Shown here piece by piece: positions 1-10,574 of a stretch of DNA of 64,000 nucleotides (the stretch's first letter is position 1; each line of letters opens with the position of its first letter). A program made the translations under genes and the position numbers. Below the pieces are notes generated by a model. The model searched no databases and was not told the DNA's origin. It saw only the letters and a program-made list of their open reading frames with translations. This DNA is from Hypericum androsaemum (Eukaryota; Streptophyta; Magnoliopsida; Malpighiales; Hypericaceae): NCBI GenBank assembly GCA_963995505.1, contig OZ023181.1, positions 21,882,221 through 21,946,220 on the forward strand, read 5' to 3'.

Positions 1-767
1 CAAAGAATGCGAATCCAGTCAGTACACCTCTTGCTGGCCAGTTTAAACTCAGCAAGAAAGCATGTCCTACAACAAAGGAGGAGAAGGAAGACATGGCAAA
101 GGTTCCATACTCCTCAGCAGTTGGGAGTTTGATGTACGCCATGGTGTGCACGCGTCCAGATATTGCTCACGCAGTTGGTCTGGTGAGCAGGTTTCTCTCT
201 AACCCGGGGAGACAACATTGGGAGGCTGTAAAATGGATCCTAAAATACTTACGAGGCAGTTCAAAAATGTCTTTGTGCTTTGGAGGCTCGGAATCAATAT
301 TGGAGGGTTTTTCAGATGCAGATATGGCGGGAGATATTGACTCCAGAAAATCAACTTCTGGATATCTGTTTACTTTTGCAGGGGGAGCTGTGTCATGGCA
401 GTCCAAACTGCAGAAATGTGTTGCCTTATCTACAACTGAGGCTGAGTATATTGCAATGACCGAGGCAGGAAAAGAGTTGCTTTGGTTGAAGAGGTTCCTT
501 CAAGAGCTGGGTTTGGAGCAAGATGAGTATGTGGTTTACAGTGATAGTCAAAGTGCTCTAGACCTGAGCAAGAATGCTACCTATCATGGTCGCACGAAGC
601 ACATCGATATTCGGTACCATTGGCTCCGAATGGCCATTGAAGAGCAGGAGATGAAGTTACAAAAGATTCATACGGACAAGAATCCTGCTGATATGTTAAC
701 AAAGGCAGTGCCTCGTGAGAAACTTCAATTCTGTGCTAGGTCATCTGGCACAGGGGTTCATCATTAA
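1..767 (+). CDS. Ty1/copia pol, C-terminal part (end of RT and RNase H), cut by window edge
   Basis: The frame is open from base 3, so the protein begins outside the window. It reads through the end of a copia reverse transcriptase ('YSSAVGSLMY', 'TRPDIAHAV') into a copia RNase H: 'FSDADMAGD' and 'STSGYLF', then 'STTEAEYIA', 'DSQSALDLSKN', 'GRTKHIDIRYH' and the C-terminal 'NPADMLTKAV'. These are the standard landmarks of the family, in the right order. The frame closes at 767, followed by a purine tract (801-812) and an LTR, as expected for the 3' end of a copia element. The visible part is uninterrupted, unlike the copia element at 1758-9467, so this copy looks younger. Autonomy cannot be judged because gag, integrase and the 5' LTR are outside. 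Confidence 0.92.
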   Translation, partial: KNANPVSTPLAGQFKLSKKACPTTKEEKEDMAKVPYSSAVGSLMYAMVCTRPDIAHAVGLVSRFLSNPGRQHWEAVKWILKYLRGSSKMSLCFGGSESILEGFSDADMAGDIDSRKSTSGYLFTFAGGAVSWQSKLQKCVALSTTEAEYIAMTEAGKELLWLKRFLQELGLEQDEYVVYSDSQSALDLSKNATYHGRTKHIDIRYHWLRMAIEEQEMKLQKIHTDKNPADMLTKAVPREKLQFCARSSGTGVHH

Positions 768-813
768 GCTCAACCAGAAGGTCTCTCCCTCAAGTGGGCA
801 TAAGGGGGAGAAT

Positions 814-1409
814 TGATGGGATCATGCCCACTAATAAGTGGAGTTCCCACTAATTGATGGGTGGAGGAGAAAAGTTTCCACTAAGTGATGGGTGGAGTCT
901 CCATTAGTGATGGGTGGAGTCTCCATCAGTGATGAGTGGAGTTTCCACTAATTAATGGGTGGAGGTGAAATCATGGCATTCCTCTCTATAAAAGGAGAGA
1001 TGATCTTCCATTGTAAGACATCCACAAAATGAAGAAAAACTCCAAGTAGAGAGTTTAGAGAGAAATAGAGAGTTTCCAAGTTCTAGAGAGAGAGAGAGAG
1101 CTTGAGGTAAAAATAGAGTGAGTGAAAATTCTCTACTGTAAAATACGAGTGAAACACGAGAGTGGGATAACTCGGGGTATCGGGCAGTGAGGATATTTTT
1201 ACCACTGTAATTTCTCTATTTACTAGTGGATATTTTTCGGAGCTGGTCCCGTGGTTTTTCCCTCTGGTATTTAGAGGGTTTTCCACGTAAATCTTGGTGT
1301 TCCCTCTTGGTGGTGTTTTTCTTCCCCATCTACTTTTGACCGTGGTAATTATTAATTACCGGGGTAAATTTTATTTACCGCTTCTGCTGCACGAGTCAAA
1401 TTCCCAACA
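814..1409 (+). mobile_element. 3' LTR of the first copia element
   Basis: The LTR starts TGATGGGA directly after the purine tract AAGGGGGAGA and ends TCCCAACA, so its two ends are near-perfect inverted repeats of each other (TG...CA). It is 596 bp. A TATA box (TCTATAAAAGG, about 985-995) lies in it, followed by an A-rich, GA-rich R/U5-like stretch with a GA microsatellite near 1089. The 5' partner is outside the window, so neither target duplication nor age can be read. Confidence 0.85.
828..965 (+). repeat. Tandem boxes upstream of the LTR TATA
   Basis: Five or six imperfect units of about 25 bp, built around TGATGGGTGGAGT and its partial complement TTTCCACTAA, fill the U3 region just upstream of the TATA box. 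Repeated U3 boxes in copia LTRs (for example Tnt1) are known to act as enhancers. That role is an inference here. Confidence 0.65.
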
Positions 1410-1757
1410 AAAGTTTGCTAGATAGTGCTTGATAATTGTTGATTGGACTTGACGAATTGATCTGTTGTATACATGTGCTTGAATGTTGAATCCATGTTGG
1501 GAGGTACAAATACTTTCAAATGATCAAGAGTCAAAAAAAATTTCAAGGTGACCTTCTAGCATGAAAAGTTGAGTATTGTCCAATCACGCGCGAGTAAAAT
1601 GTTATATTCATTGTATGATACAACCCCTATGTGATACCCCGATATGTTATGTCTCAAACGCTTAAGTGGTTTGATTGGTATTATTCATACCAACAAGGTT
1701 CACATTCTTTTCTGGCACACATTCTTTTCTGGCACACATCCTGAGAAAACTCAAAGT

Positions 1758-2682
1758 TGTTAGAATAAATGCTAATTAAAGCATAAGGCCCAAATGTGGA
1801 AAGGCCAAATGTGGAAAGACCCAAAGTAGAAAAGGCCCAAATAGGAAATGGCAATCCCACATTGGAAAGTGCAACAAGTTTTTCCTAATTTATAAGGAGA
1901 TGCTCTTTATTAGCTAGAAAATAAATTGACCACCTAGAAAGCCAACTCGGACCGTTGCGAGGATGGTGCTACGCACCATCCGAGCACGCGCAAACGCAAA
2001 CGCAAACGCAAGTGCGTGTGCACATAGCGCATTGGATACAGGTTGCAATGGATGCTTTGTGGCGCACTTGGCACTTCGCACGTGCGCATCGGCTGGAGGA
2101 GCCTTAAGACTTTTGCCCAAGTCCAGAGAAAGCTACAGGCTGCCGAAAGGACGCCTCGCGAAGGAGTGCGAGCGAAGGCCTGTCCATCCGAATAGTCACG
2201 AAGGCAACAGCCAGGCGAAGATCCAATAGGGCACGATCAAAACCTGGACTGAAAGGCGAAGGAATGCGAAGCAGCAACAGGTGCCCCGTTAGGCCTACAG
2301 GCAGGCCTGAGATGCCTCTTCAGAGAGGCTGGAGCCCTTTCGGAGTTGCCAAGCAGTCCTTCAGAAATGCCTGCCTCCATTGCCTATAAATAGACCCTTC
2401 TCCCCTCATTTGTACTCACCACACTACAACTTGCATAAGCATTCATTAGAAATTGTAGGATCTCTCTCTCTCTCTCAGGAAAAAAGATTCAAGTATCCAA
2501 AGATTCGCCGGGGCTTCGAGAGTCGTTGTGCTACTATCTCGAAGTGCGAAGTCATTGTATCTGGGGGACGATTGTCGTAGCCTGTAAACACTGAATACAA
2601 GGCAATCTCGTCTTACGGAGAAAGAATCAAACTCTTGCCTCAACTAGATCCTAATCAAGTATACCACCTCCGACACATAACA
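1758..2682 (+). repeat. 5' LTR of nested copia element
   Basis: 925 bp, TGTTAGAATAAATG at the start and ACACATAACA at the end. It contains a run of GCAAAC repeats (about 1988-2010), CCTATAAATAG (TATA box, about 2382-2392) and a CT microsatellite (2461-2480). The 3' LTR copy has the same landmarks. The base composition swings from AT-rich to GC-rich in the middle third. Confidence 0.88.
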
Positions 2683-2712
2683 ATCGTAAGACAAGATATT
2701 GTATACTTGAAG

Positions 2713-3623
2713 ATGGCATCATCAAGCTCTACTGCAGTCCTAGGAACTGTCCACTCCGAAAGGTCGGCAAAGTTCAATGGCACCGAGTTCAAGAGGTGGC
2801 AACAAAAGATGTTGTTCTACCTGACAACACTCAACCTGGTCTGATTCTTGAAGGAAGAGGCACTGAAGGTGGCGAAAAATGAGGTTGATCAACAGAAGAT
2901 CAATGCTCTGGATGCATAGAGTCATAGCAACTTCCTATGTCATAACTACATCCTGAATAGATTGGACGACACCCTTTACAATGTCTATGCAGGTGCCAAG
3001 ACTGCGAAAGAATTGTGGGATTCTCTGGAGAAGAAGTACAAAATGGAGGATACCGGGATGAAGAAATTTATCATCTGGAGATTCCTTGACTTCCATATGG
3101 TGGATTTCAAGAAGGTTATAGACCAAGTTCAAGAGCTGCAGTTGATTCTACATGAGATTCACGCCGAAGGCATGCAACTCAGTGAGTCCTTCTAAGTGGC
3201 TGCACTAATTGAGAAGCTACCCCACTGTAGAAGGATTTCAAGAACTACCTCAAGCATAAGAGGAAGGACATAGGGCTGGAAAACCTGATTGTGAGACTGA
3301 GGATCGAGAAAGACAACAGAAAGTCTAAAGTCAAGACCAGCAGGACCAACTCCGAGGCTAAGGTACATCTCGTCGAAGGAGGCACCGGTAAGAAGAGGAA
3401 GAAGCCCAAAAATAAGCAGGAGAAGCAAGAGCCAAAGCAAAAGAAGGCTAAGAAGATCAAGGGCAATTGCTACAACTGCGACAAGCCCAGTCACATGACA
3501 AAAGATTGTCGCCTGCCAAAGAGGTACGATCGTGAGAAGGCTAATCTGGCCGAAGACCTATTTGAGTTAGACTTATCCGCCATGGTGTTTGAAGCCAATC
3601 TGGTGGATAACCCAAGAGAGTGA
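2713..3623 (+). pseudogene. copia gag pseudogene
   Basis: The first ATG 31 bases after the 5' LTR opens a gag-like frame (MASSSSTAVLG..., then 'FNGTEFKRWQQKM'). It is stopped at 2842 (TGA), about 2918 (TAG) and 3193 (TAA), and shifts frame near 3225. The stretch 2962-3195 has the familiar gag core ('[12 protein letters not shown]', '[11 protein letters not shown]'). The last open piece, 3291-3623, is Lys-rich and ends in a CCHC zinc knuckle, 'CYNCDKPSHMTKDC' (CX2CX4HX4C), then an in-frame TGA before the protease. Gag would have packaged the element RNA in the cytoplasm. This copy cannot do so. Confidence 0.85.
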
Positions 3624-6193
3624 TTCATTGACACAGGGGTAACCCGACATATCTGCTCAGACAAGGAGATATTCTCAACCTATACCCCGATCAATGGACG
3701 GAAGTTGTTTATGGGTAACTCCGCAACTTCTCCCGCAGTCGGACTAGGCAAGGTGGTGCTGAAGCTGACCTCCGAAAAAGAGTTGACCCTCAAAGATGTG
3801 CTGCATGTTCCATACATTCACAAAAATCTAGTATCTGGCTCCCTGTTAAGCAAAGCCAGGTTGAAGCTAGTTTTTGAGGCTGATAGATTTGTATTAACTA
3901 AGGCTGGTACCTTTGTAGGAAAGGGTTACCTCGAGAGGGAGCTCTTCAAGATGAATGTAATAACTATCAAACGTGTCTTTGAGGGCCCTAATAAAGTTGT
4001 TAATGCTTCTTACTTGGCTGAGTGTTCTAACTTATGGCATGGTAGATTAGGACACGTAAATTTAAACTCGCTAAGAAAGTTGGTAAGTTTAAATTTATTG
4101 CCTAAAATGGAGTTTGACCCAAACAATAAATGTGAAGTATGTGTAGAGGCAAAAATGACCAAAGCACATTTTCATTCAGTGGAAAGAAGTACTACACCTT
4201 TGGAGTTAATTCATACCGACATCTGTGATATGAAACACGTGTAAACTAGAGGTGGAAAAAAGTATTTCATCACATTTATTGATGATTGCACAAGGTACTG
4301 CTATGTACATCTCTTGAAAGAAAAAGACGAAGCTCTAGAAGCTTTCAAGAGTTATAAGAATGAGGTTGAAAATCAACTTAGCACTAAAATTAAAATGATT
4401 CGAAGTGATAAAGGGGGAGAATATGTAGCTCCGTTTGAGGAATTCTGTCAACAACATGGTATTATTCATCAGATAACTGCTCCATACTCACTCCAATCAA
4501 ATGGCGTAGCTGAACGCAAAAATCTAACTCTCAAGGAGATGATGAATGCTATGTTGATTATTTCTGGCTTACCCCAGAACATGTGGGAGGAGGCTCTGCT
4601 CTCAGCTAATCATATTCTAAACAAACTGCCACACAAGAAAAGGGACAAAATCTCATATGAACTATAGAAAGGGAGAAAGTCTTCCTACGGTTACCTTAAA
4701 GTGTGGGGGTGCCTAGCTAAGGTAGAAATACCTCTACCTAAAAGGGTGAGAATAGGACCCAAGACCGTTGACTGCATCTTTATCGGATATGCCTACAACA
4801 GTAGCGCATAACATTTTCTAGTGCACAATTCTGAAAACCCTGAAATCAACGAGGGAATGGTCATGGAATCAAGGAATGCAACATTTTTTGAGAATATATT
4901 TCCAAACAAGGAGAGGAAAGATACAAACTCTAATAAAATAGCTCATGAAGCTACTCGAGGTTCTCATCAAGTTGTTGAGAAACCTAGACGTAATAAAAGG
5001 GCCAGAACGGCCAAGTCGTTTGGCCTAGATTTTCTGACATACGTATTAGAAAATGAACCTGGGATAATCCAAGAGGCGTTGTCTAGTCCAGATGCTGCTC
5101 TCTGGAAAAAAGCTATCAACAATGAGATAGAGTCCATCATGCAAAATCACATGTGGAAAATCGTGGATCTTCCACCAGGTTGCAAATTTTTAGGTTGCAA
5201 ATGGATCCTTAAAAGAAAATACAAAGTTGATGGATCAATCGATAAGTACAAAGCTCGGTTGGTAGCTAAAGAGTTCAAACAGAAGGAAGAATATAATTTC
5301 TTTGACACATATTCATCGATCACAAGAATAACATCTATTAGAGTGCTCATAGCTGTTGCAGCACTCTATAACCCTCGAGATACATCAGATGGATGTAAAA
5401 ATAGCTTTCCTAAATGGAGAACTGGAAGAGGAGATATATATGGAACAACCTGAAGGGCTCATTGCCCCCAGACAAGAACATAAAGTATGCAAGCTGGTCA
5501 AGTCACTGTACGGGCTGAAACAGGCGCCGAAATAGTGGCATGAAAAGTTTGACAGAACAATGATGTCAAATGACTTTAAGATCAATGAGTGTAATAAATG
5601 TGTATATATTAAAGGCACACCTGATGCTTACGTAATTGTATGTTTATATGTAGACGACATGCTAATCATGGAAAGTAGTAATGATCTTATTGTAAAAACT
5701 AAGAACATATTAAAGAACAACTTTGACATAAAAGATATGGGTCTAGCTGACGTCATACTAGGGATTAAAATCTCTAGTTTGACTGAAGGAATTGTCTTGT
5801 CATAATCTCACTATGTTGAGAATGTACTCAAGAAATTTGAAACTTTTGACAAACCTCCAGCTAAGACTCCAGTAGACCTAAGTCTACACTTAGCTAAAAA
5901 TAGAGGAGACCCAGTATCTCAACTGAAATATGCAAGGATCATTGGGAGCCTGATGTACGTAACAAATTATATATGCCCTGATATTGCTTATTTAGTAGCA
6001 AGCTTAGTAGATTCACAAGTAATCTAGGAACGGATCAATAGTTGGCTCTGGAAAGGGTTCTAAAGTATCTAAAATATATTTTAAACTATGGCATACTATA
6101 TACGAGATATCTAGCTGTATTAGAAGGATACAGTGATGCGAATTGGATATCAGACACTAAAGACTCCAAATTTACCAGTGGTTACGTGTTCAC
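3624..6193 (+). pseudogene. copia pol pseudogene: protease, integrase, reverse transcriptase
   Basis: The protease is marked by 'IDTG' at 3627 onward. A pre-integrase zinc region ('LWHGRLGHVN', 'CEVCVEAK') and an integrase core ('IHTDICDM', 'IDDCTRYCYV', 'SDKGGEY', 'NGVAERKN') follow, with stops at 4242, 4665 and 4808. The RT starts around 5040 ('WKKAINNEIESI', 'GCKWILKRKYK'), shifts frame near 5365, loses a Gln codon to TAG near 5532, and has the catalytic 'YVDDMLI' at about 5648. RNase H begins at about 6100 ('YSDANWISD') and is broken at 6193 by an inserted solo LTR. All parts are recognisable and all are inactivated. Confidence 0.88.
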
Positions 6194-7625
6194 TGAAAGG
6201 AAGGCTTTTTACACCCCTCTTGCAATAAAGAGTAAGTAAGGGATTGTCGTCCCACAAGGACTAAGTTCTAGGCCACAAATACGACTCGACCACTAGTTTA
6301 GGACTACAAGTAATGAATTTGTCAATTACAAACACGAGTTAGTTACTACAACGACTAACTAGAAGATGATTTTAACAATAAAGGAAAGAGTGGGCTTGGT
6401 ACCAATGACACCTAGATAACCAAATGGCATATGGAGTTTATTAAGTTCGTGTTATGGTCCGGGTATTTCTAAAGCAACTAATCGCACTCCTGTGACTAAT
6501 TAGCCACCTAATCTAACTAATTACTAATTATAACCATCACCCTTTGGACAACTAACCACCTAATGAGATCCCTCATCAAAAGGAAACTAATTAACTAGTT
6601 AAATGGTCCATCAATCCTAACCCCTCCCAACGATTAGCATTAATTACGATCATAATCAAGATGATTAAGCAAGATTAAGCATTAAACTCATTAACTAGTT
6701 CACAAACCTTAGTATTTTAACCTCACTAGACCATAGGCTAAGTAGATGCCATCAAGGCACCTAACCCACTAATCAATTACCCATACATATCAACTACACA
6801 ACTAAACACATCCATTCAACAAAGCAAGTAAAGCATGAACATAAAAAAGAGGGTTAGAGAAAACTCAAAATGATCTTCAAGTTTTTAAAAGTTCCCCTTT
6901 AAGTTCTCTACAAGCTCCAACAATGGTGAGCCAAGTTTCTCTTCCAAAAGAGAGAGAGAGTGGAGTTGGTGAGTATTTTTGGAAAAATATCTAAGTTGTC
7001 TAAAAGTTCTAAGTTGGCTTGCAAGGAAAACCAATGGCTATTTATACAAAAATTCCCAACTCAAACTAACTAAACTATTCATAAAGTTCCAGCCAAGTAA
7101 AGCCATGGACAATCCCGAAATGGGCTCAAAATGGTTCATGAATTCTGGCCCATCTCGGCTAGGCAAGTTCTCAGATTTGAAGCTTAATTTTAGACGCATT
7201 TTTCACCCTCTCAGACTCCGAATTTGAAAAATACCATTAGAGACAAAGTTGTAGCCATAGATGTCTTCTTTCCAGAACCTTCTCACTCATCTCCATCGAA
7301 CTTCGTATGCGAAAGATATCTTTATTTGAGTCACTCGAGATCAGTCTGCCCAATATCATCGAGGTCCCGATCGTGCACCATTCTTCACGGCTGATCCAAT
7401 CGTCTTTGACACGATCCAAGGTGCACCAATATCCTCCTGGCATCTCCACAAAGTCTTCTAGCAATAAACACGAATAAAATACAATAAAAATTACAAGAAC
7501 TACACTAAAATATTCAAAGAAAGAAATATGACATTACATCAATACATAACAAACAAAAATACTAGAAACAATGGAAAACCAACACTAAAATATACATAGA
7601 TGATAGAGTGTTTCCGCACTCATCA
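6194..7625 (-). mobile_element. Solo LTR inserted in the copia RNase H
   Basis: The RNase H frame stops at 'SGYVFT' and resumes at 'GGGAVSW' 1.4 kb later. The intervening 1432 bp begins TG and ends CA on either strand and is bordered by TTCAC on both sides (6189-6193 and 7626-7630). It has no coding potential. Read on the minus strand it starts TGATGAGTGCGGAAACACTC and ends near a TGTGGGACGACAATCCC motif, a look shared by LTRs of several plant LTR-element families. With one LTR only and a perfect 5-bp duplication, it is best explained as a solo LTR left by recombination. Family assignment is not possible from sequence alone. Confidence 0.75.
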
Positions 7626-7630
7626 TTCAC

Positions 7631-8033
7631 CATAGGTGGTGGAGCTGTGTCCTGGAACTCCTCTAAACAAATGTGCATAGCTCGATCCACTATGGAGTCA
7701 GAGTTTATAACACTAAACAAAGCTGGGGAAGAAGCTGAATGGCTCAGAAACTTCTTAGAGGATATTCCTTGTTGGAACAAGCCTGTGCCTCCTGTATTGA
7801 TACACTGTGATAGCATGTCAGCGATAGGTAGAGCACAAAGTACTATGTACAATGGTAAGTCTCGACAAATCCATAGGAGATATAACACCGTTAGATAGTT
7901 GATCTTTGGTGGTATAATTACCATTGATTATGTGAAGTCCAAAGACAACATAGCAGATCGTTTGACGAAAGGAATCAACAGAAATCATATGTATAACGCA
8001 GTAAGGGGAATGTGGTTAAAATCTACACATTAA
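7631..8033 (+). pseudogene. copia RNase H, C-terminal remnant
   Basis: This continues the RNase H interrupted at 6193: '[12 protein letters not shown]', '[10 protein letters not shown]', 'CDSMSAIG', then a TAG at 7896, then 'VKSKDNIADRLTKGI' and a terminal TAA at 8031. The order and spacing fit the copia RNase H end. The frame is open except for the single stop. Confidence 0.88.
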
Positions 8034-8578
8034 AAATGTTCATAGCGGTAACTCAACCATAATGAGTGGAGATCCCACAAACTTGGTTCAATGAGACAAC
8101 TAAGTTATGGATGGTTAAGATGATTACTTGGAACCCATCCCATTCTCAGAAGCTGCCTAAGTACGAACATGCAGAGGTGTAGTTAGATTAAGCGTCTATG
8201 CTTTTAATGATTTCCATACCAGATAAAGGTGGAGTATGGCAGGATACTCTTGATAGGAGATCATCTATATAAGTGTGAAGTGAGACCGCTTCAGATGAAA
8301 AAATATGTATAAATCCAAGATATGGTCTATGGCCGAAACGGACAAAATGTGAGAACCAAAGGATATTAGAGATATCATTGTGTAAATGTTATTGTCTTGG
8401 TTTACATAAAAAAGCTGACCAGTTCAAGACATCGCGTTCACTAAGCAGCAAGTAAATCCGATAACATCTTACTAAAGAAGGTTCAAAGCCGTAAGCTACC
8501 TATCTCGATGCAATGATAACTCGTCAAAATATTTCTCAAAAGTGTTAGCATGCATTAATCATTATTTATGTGGGAGAT
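8034..8578 (+). other. Non-coding 3' region of the copia element
   Basis: No open frame or gene is visible between the pol stop and the 3' LTR. The region ends in GTGGGAGAT directly before the LTR, the usual position and composition of a polypurine tract. Confidence 0.7.
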
Positions 8579-8782
8579 TGTTGAAATAAATGCTAATTAA
8601 AGCATAAGGCCCAAATGTGGAAAGAGCCAAAGTGGGAAAGGCCTAAATAGGAAATGGAAATCCCACATTGGAAAGTGTAACAAGTTTTTCCTAGTTTATA
8701 GCAGATGCTCCTTGTTAGTTAGGAAATAAATTGACCACCTGGAAAGCCAACTCGGACCGTTGCGAGGACGAGCACTATCCGA

Positions 8783-8832
8783 GCACATGCACGTGCACGC
8801 GTACGCGTATGCACACGCGCACGTGCGTGTGC
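8783..8832. repeat. 50-bp alternating purine-pyrimidine tract
   Basis: Every step from 8783 to 8832 alternates purine and pyrimidine (GC, AC, GT and AT steps), with CACGCG/CGCGTG cores. Such tracts favour left-handed DNA. The other LTR has GCAAAC repeats at this place, so the tract is specific to this copy. Confidence 0.8.
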
Positions 8833-9164
8833 TCATGGCGCATGAGATGCAAGTTGCAATGGGCACTTTGTGGTAAACTTGGCACTTTCGGAGAAAGCTA
8901 CAGGCTACCGAAGGGACGCCTCGCGAAGAAGTGCGAGCGAAGGCCTGTCCATCCGAACGGTCACGAAGGAAATAGCCAGGCGAAGTTTCGATGGGACACG
9001 ATCAAAACCTGGACTGAAAGGCGAAGGGACGCGAAGTAGCAACAGGCGCCCTGTCAGGCCTATAGGCAGGCCTGAGATGCCTCTTCAGAGAGGTTGGAGC
9101 CCCTTCGGAGTTGCCAGGTAGCCCTTCGAAAATGCCTGCCTCCATTGCCTATAAATAGGCCCTT

Positions 9165-9191
9165 CCCCCCCCCCCCCCCCCCCCCCCCCCC
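9165..9191 (+). repeat. Poly-C run (27 C)
   Basis: A homopolymer just downstream of the LTR TATA box (CTATAAATAGG), absent from the other LTR. The exact length may be affected by sequencing. Confidence 0.85.
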
Positions 9192-9472
9192 TCATTTGTA
9201 CTCACCCCACTACAACTTGCATAAGCATTCATTAGCAATTGTAGGATCTCTCTCTCTCTCTCTGAAAAAAGTTTCGAGTATCCAAAGGTTCACTGAGGCT
9301 TCGAGAATCGTTGTGCTATGATCTCGAAGTACGAAGTCGTTGTATCTTGGAGATGATTACCAAAGCTCGTAAATACTGAATACGGGGTAATCTTGTCTTA
9401 CAGAAAAAGAGTCAAACTCTTGTCTCGACTAGATCCTAATCAAGTACACATCCTTTGACACATAACAATGGT

Positions 9473-9840
9473 TAAACGCGTTTGGCCGGGAGTAGGATCA
9501 GGATGGGTGACCTCCTGGGAAGTTTATCAGGATGCGTGCGAGTGAAGATAAAATACGCTAGAAAAGACCCGTGTTGGTCTGTGGAGACAGTCGGTCGGAT
9601 TATGCGATATTACATTTGATATCAGAGCGACCTCGGCTTGTACGGTGTGGTTCGAGGATCGAACGCAACTACAACCAAGGGATTCTGGGACTGTCTGTAT
9701 CTGGCACGACGGCTGGGTGTAGGATCAGGATAGGTGACCCCCTGGAAGTTTACTGAGATGTGTGCGAGTGAGGACAAAATATGCTGGAAAAGATCTGTGT
9801 TGGTCTATGGAGATAGTCGGTCAGATTACGGAGCGTTACA
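9473..9840 (+). repeat. Right part of the Cassandra element: rest of 5' LTR, primer site, 3' LTR remnant
   Basis: Positions 9473-9614 complete the 5' LTR (about 270 bp with 1630-1757) and end TTACA. A primer site TGATATCAGAGC follows at 9617-9628, one base from the tRNA-Met complement TGGTATCAGAGC. A short internal stretch leads to about 9705, where the LTR sequence restarts in its 5S-like part and runs to TTACA at 9840. The two LTR pieces share GTGTTGGTCT and AGTCGGTC with scattered substitutions. The purine tract and first half of the 3' LTR are missing, so the element is internally deleted. Confidence 0.8.
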
Positions 9841-9845
9841 CCCTA

Positions 9846-10147
9846 TTCATCAACAAGGACGCTGCCAGTTTTGACGATCATAGTTTGACAGCGTTATGTA
9901 CATACAAGATGGGTGTCAGATGGTATATACCTCTCTACTAAGGGAGAAAATGGGGTTGGAGGCAGCGGAAGATGAGGGTTGGCTGTGAGCAGGACAGATG
10001 AAGGTTGGAAGGTTGAAAGAGGACAGAGGACAGAGGAGACGGAGGAAGATGAAGGAGAAGCACAGGGAAGAAGAAGGAAACCGTAAAAAAAGAATATTCC
10101 AATTAAGGGTAAGCTTTCTCTATAGAACCTAGAGAAAGATACCAAAG
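9846..10147. other. Spacer with no recognised gene
   Basis: GA-rich on the + strand (GGAAGATGA-like runs). No open frame with family resemblance and no repeat end was seen. Confidence 0.6.
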
Positions 10148-10156
10148 AAAAAAATA

Positions 10157-10518
10157 GGAAAAAGTACACTTAAATACTCTAAAGTTTTACTGATTATCAC
10201 TTGGCTACCCTGTGATTTCAGAACTGTAAAACAGGTCCAACTTATTTCAATTTTGTCACGGACCAGTCCTCAGCTCCGGTCCACTTTTTTTGGAGAACGT
10301 CGTCATTTTATGGCCGACGTGGACTGCCATGTGGCTTAGACTAGGATTACTCGATGCTGACGTGGCAGTGGTAAATTATCAAATTAGTACTAAATTTAAA
10401 AAATTGTGAAAATACCAAAATTTGCTGGCAGGTGGAATTGAACCCATGTCTTTTGGTTAGAAGCCCGACATCATCACTAACTAGGTTATAACAACACTTC
10501 CTTATCAAGTGCAGCATA
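10157..10518 (+). repeat. Left terminal inverted repeat
   Basis: Pairs with 12565-12926 in reverse complement with scattered mismatches; shared blocks include TTATCACTTGGCTACC, GGTCCACTTTTTTT and CATCATCAC. Near its inner edge it holds a sequence like the 3' half of a tRNA gene on the minus strand (see findings). Confidence 0.85.
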
Positions 10519-10574
10519 GTATTTATATAATATAATTATAAGACGTGATTCCTTCTTCCTCTCGACTCATCTTC

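Larger units (their letters stand above)
1758..9467 (+). mobile_element. Decayed Ty1/copia retrotransposon nested in the Cassandra LTR
   Basis: Two homologous LTRs (1758-2682 and 8579-9467) both start TGTT and end AACA. Between them are gag and pol remnants in copia order: gag, zinc knuckle, protease, integrase, RT, RNase H. The flanks are AAAGT (1753-1757) and ATGGT (9468-9472), a target duplication with two mismatches. Its position is confirmed because the 5S-like sequence of the host element continues across the site. Many stop codons, frame breaks and the solo LTR at 6194-7625 make it non-functional. It is unrelated at LTR level to the copia element at 1-1409. Confidence 0.9.
8579..9467 (+). 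repeat. 3' LTR of nested copia element
   Basis: 889 bp, TGTTGAAATAAATG at the start and ACACATAACA at the end, homologous along its length to 1758-2682. It differs by substitutions, loss of a block around the GCAAAC repeats, an alternating purine-pyrimidine tract at 8783-8832 and a run of 27 C at 9165-9191. The divergence fits an old insertion. Confidence 0.88.
1630..9840 (+). mobile_element. Cassandra-type TRIM retroelement, split by a copia insertion
   Basis: The element begins TGTGATACCCC at 1630 and ends TTACA at 9840. The same five bases, CCCTA, lie immediately outside both ends (1625-1629 and 9841-9845), a clean target duplication. Its LTR carries a 5S-rRNA-like body: the part before 1757 ends in sequence like the 5S stretch before 'GTTAAGCG', and after the copia insertion it resumes with TTAAACGCG, GATGGGTGACC and TCCTGGGAAGT, the well-known 3' half of plant 5S rRNA. 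Cassandra elements are short, protein-less LTR elements defined by 5S-like LTRs. Without the copia DNA this copy is about 0.5 kb and has lost the first half of its 3' LTR. Confidence 0.85.

Noticed and set aside
1914..2229. Open frames in the GC-rich middle of the copia LTR
   Set aside because: They lie within an LTR, have no family resemblance and are not kept in the paired LTR.
9468..9525. Functional 5S rRNA gene
   Set aside because: Only the 3' half is contiguous, with substitutions, and it lies in a Cassandra LTR split by a copia element.
9894..10169. 91-residue minus-strand frame
   Set aside because: Low-complexity Ser/Pro/Phe composition from a GA-rich stretch; no sign of coding.
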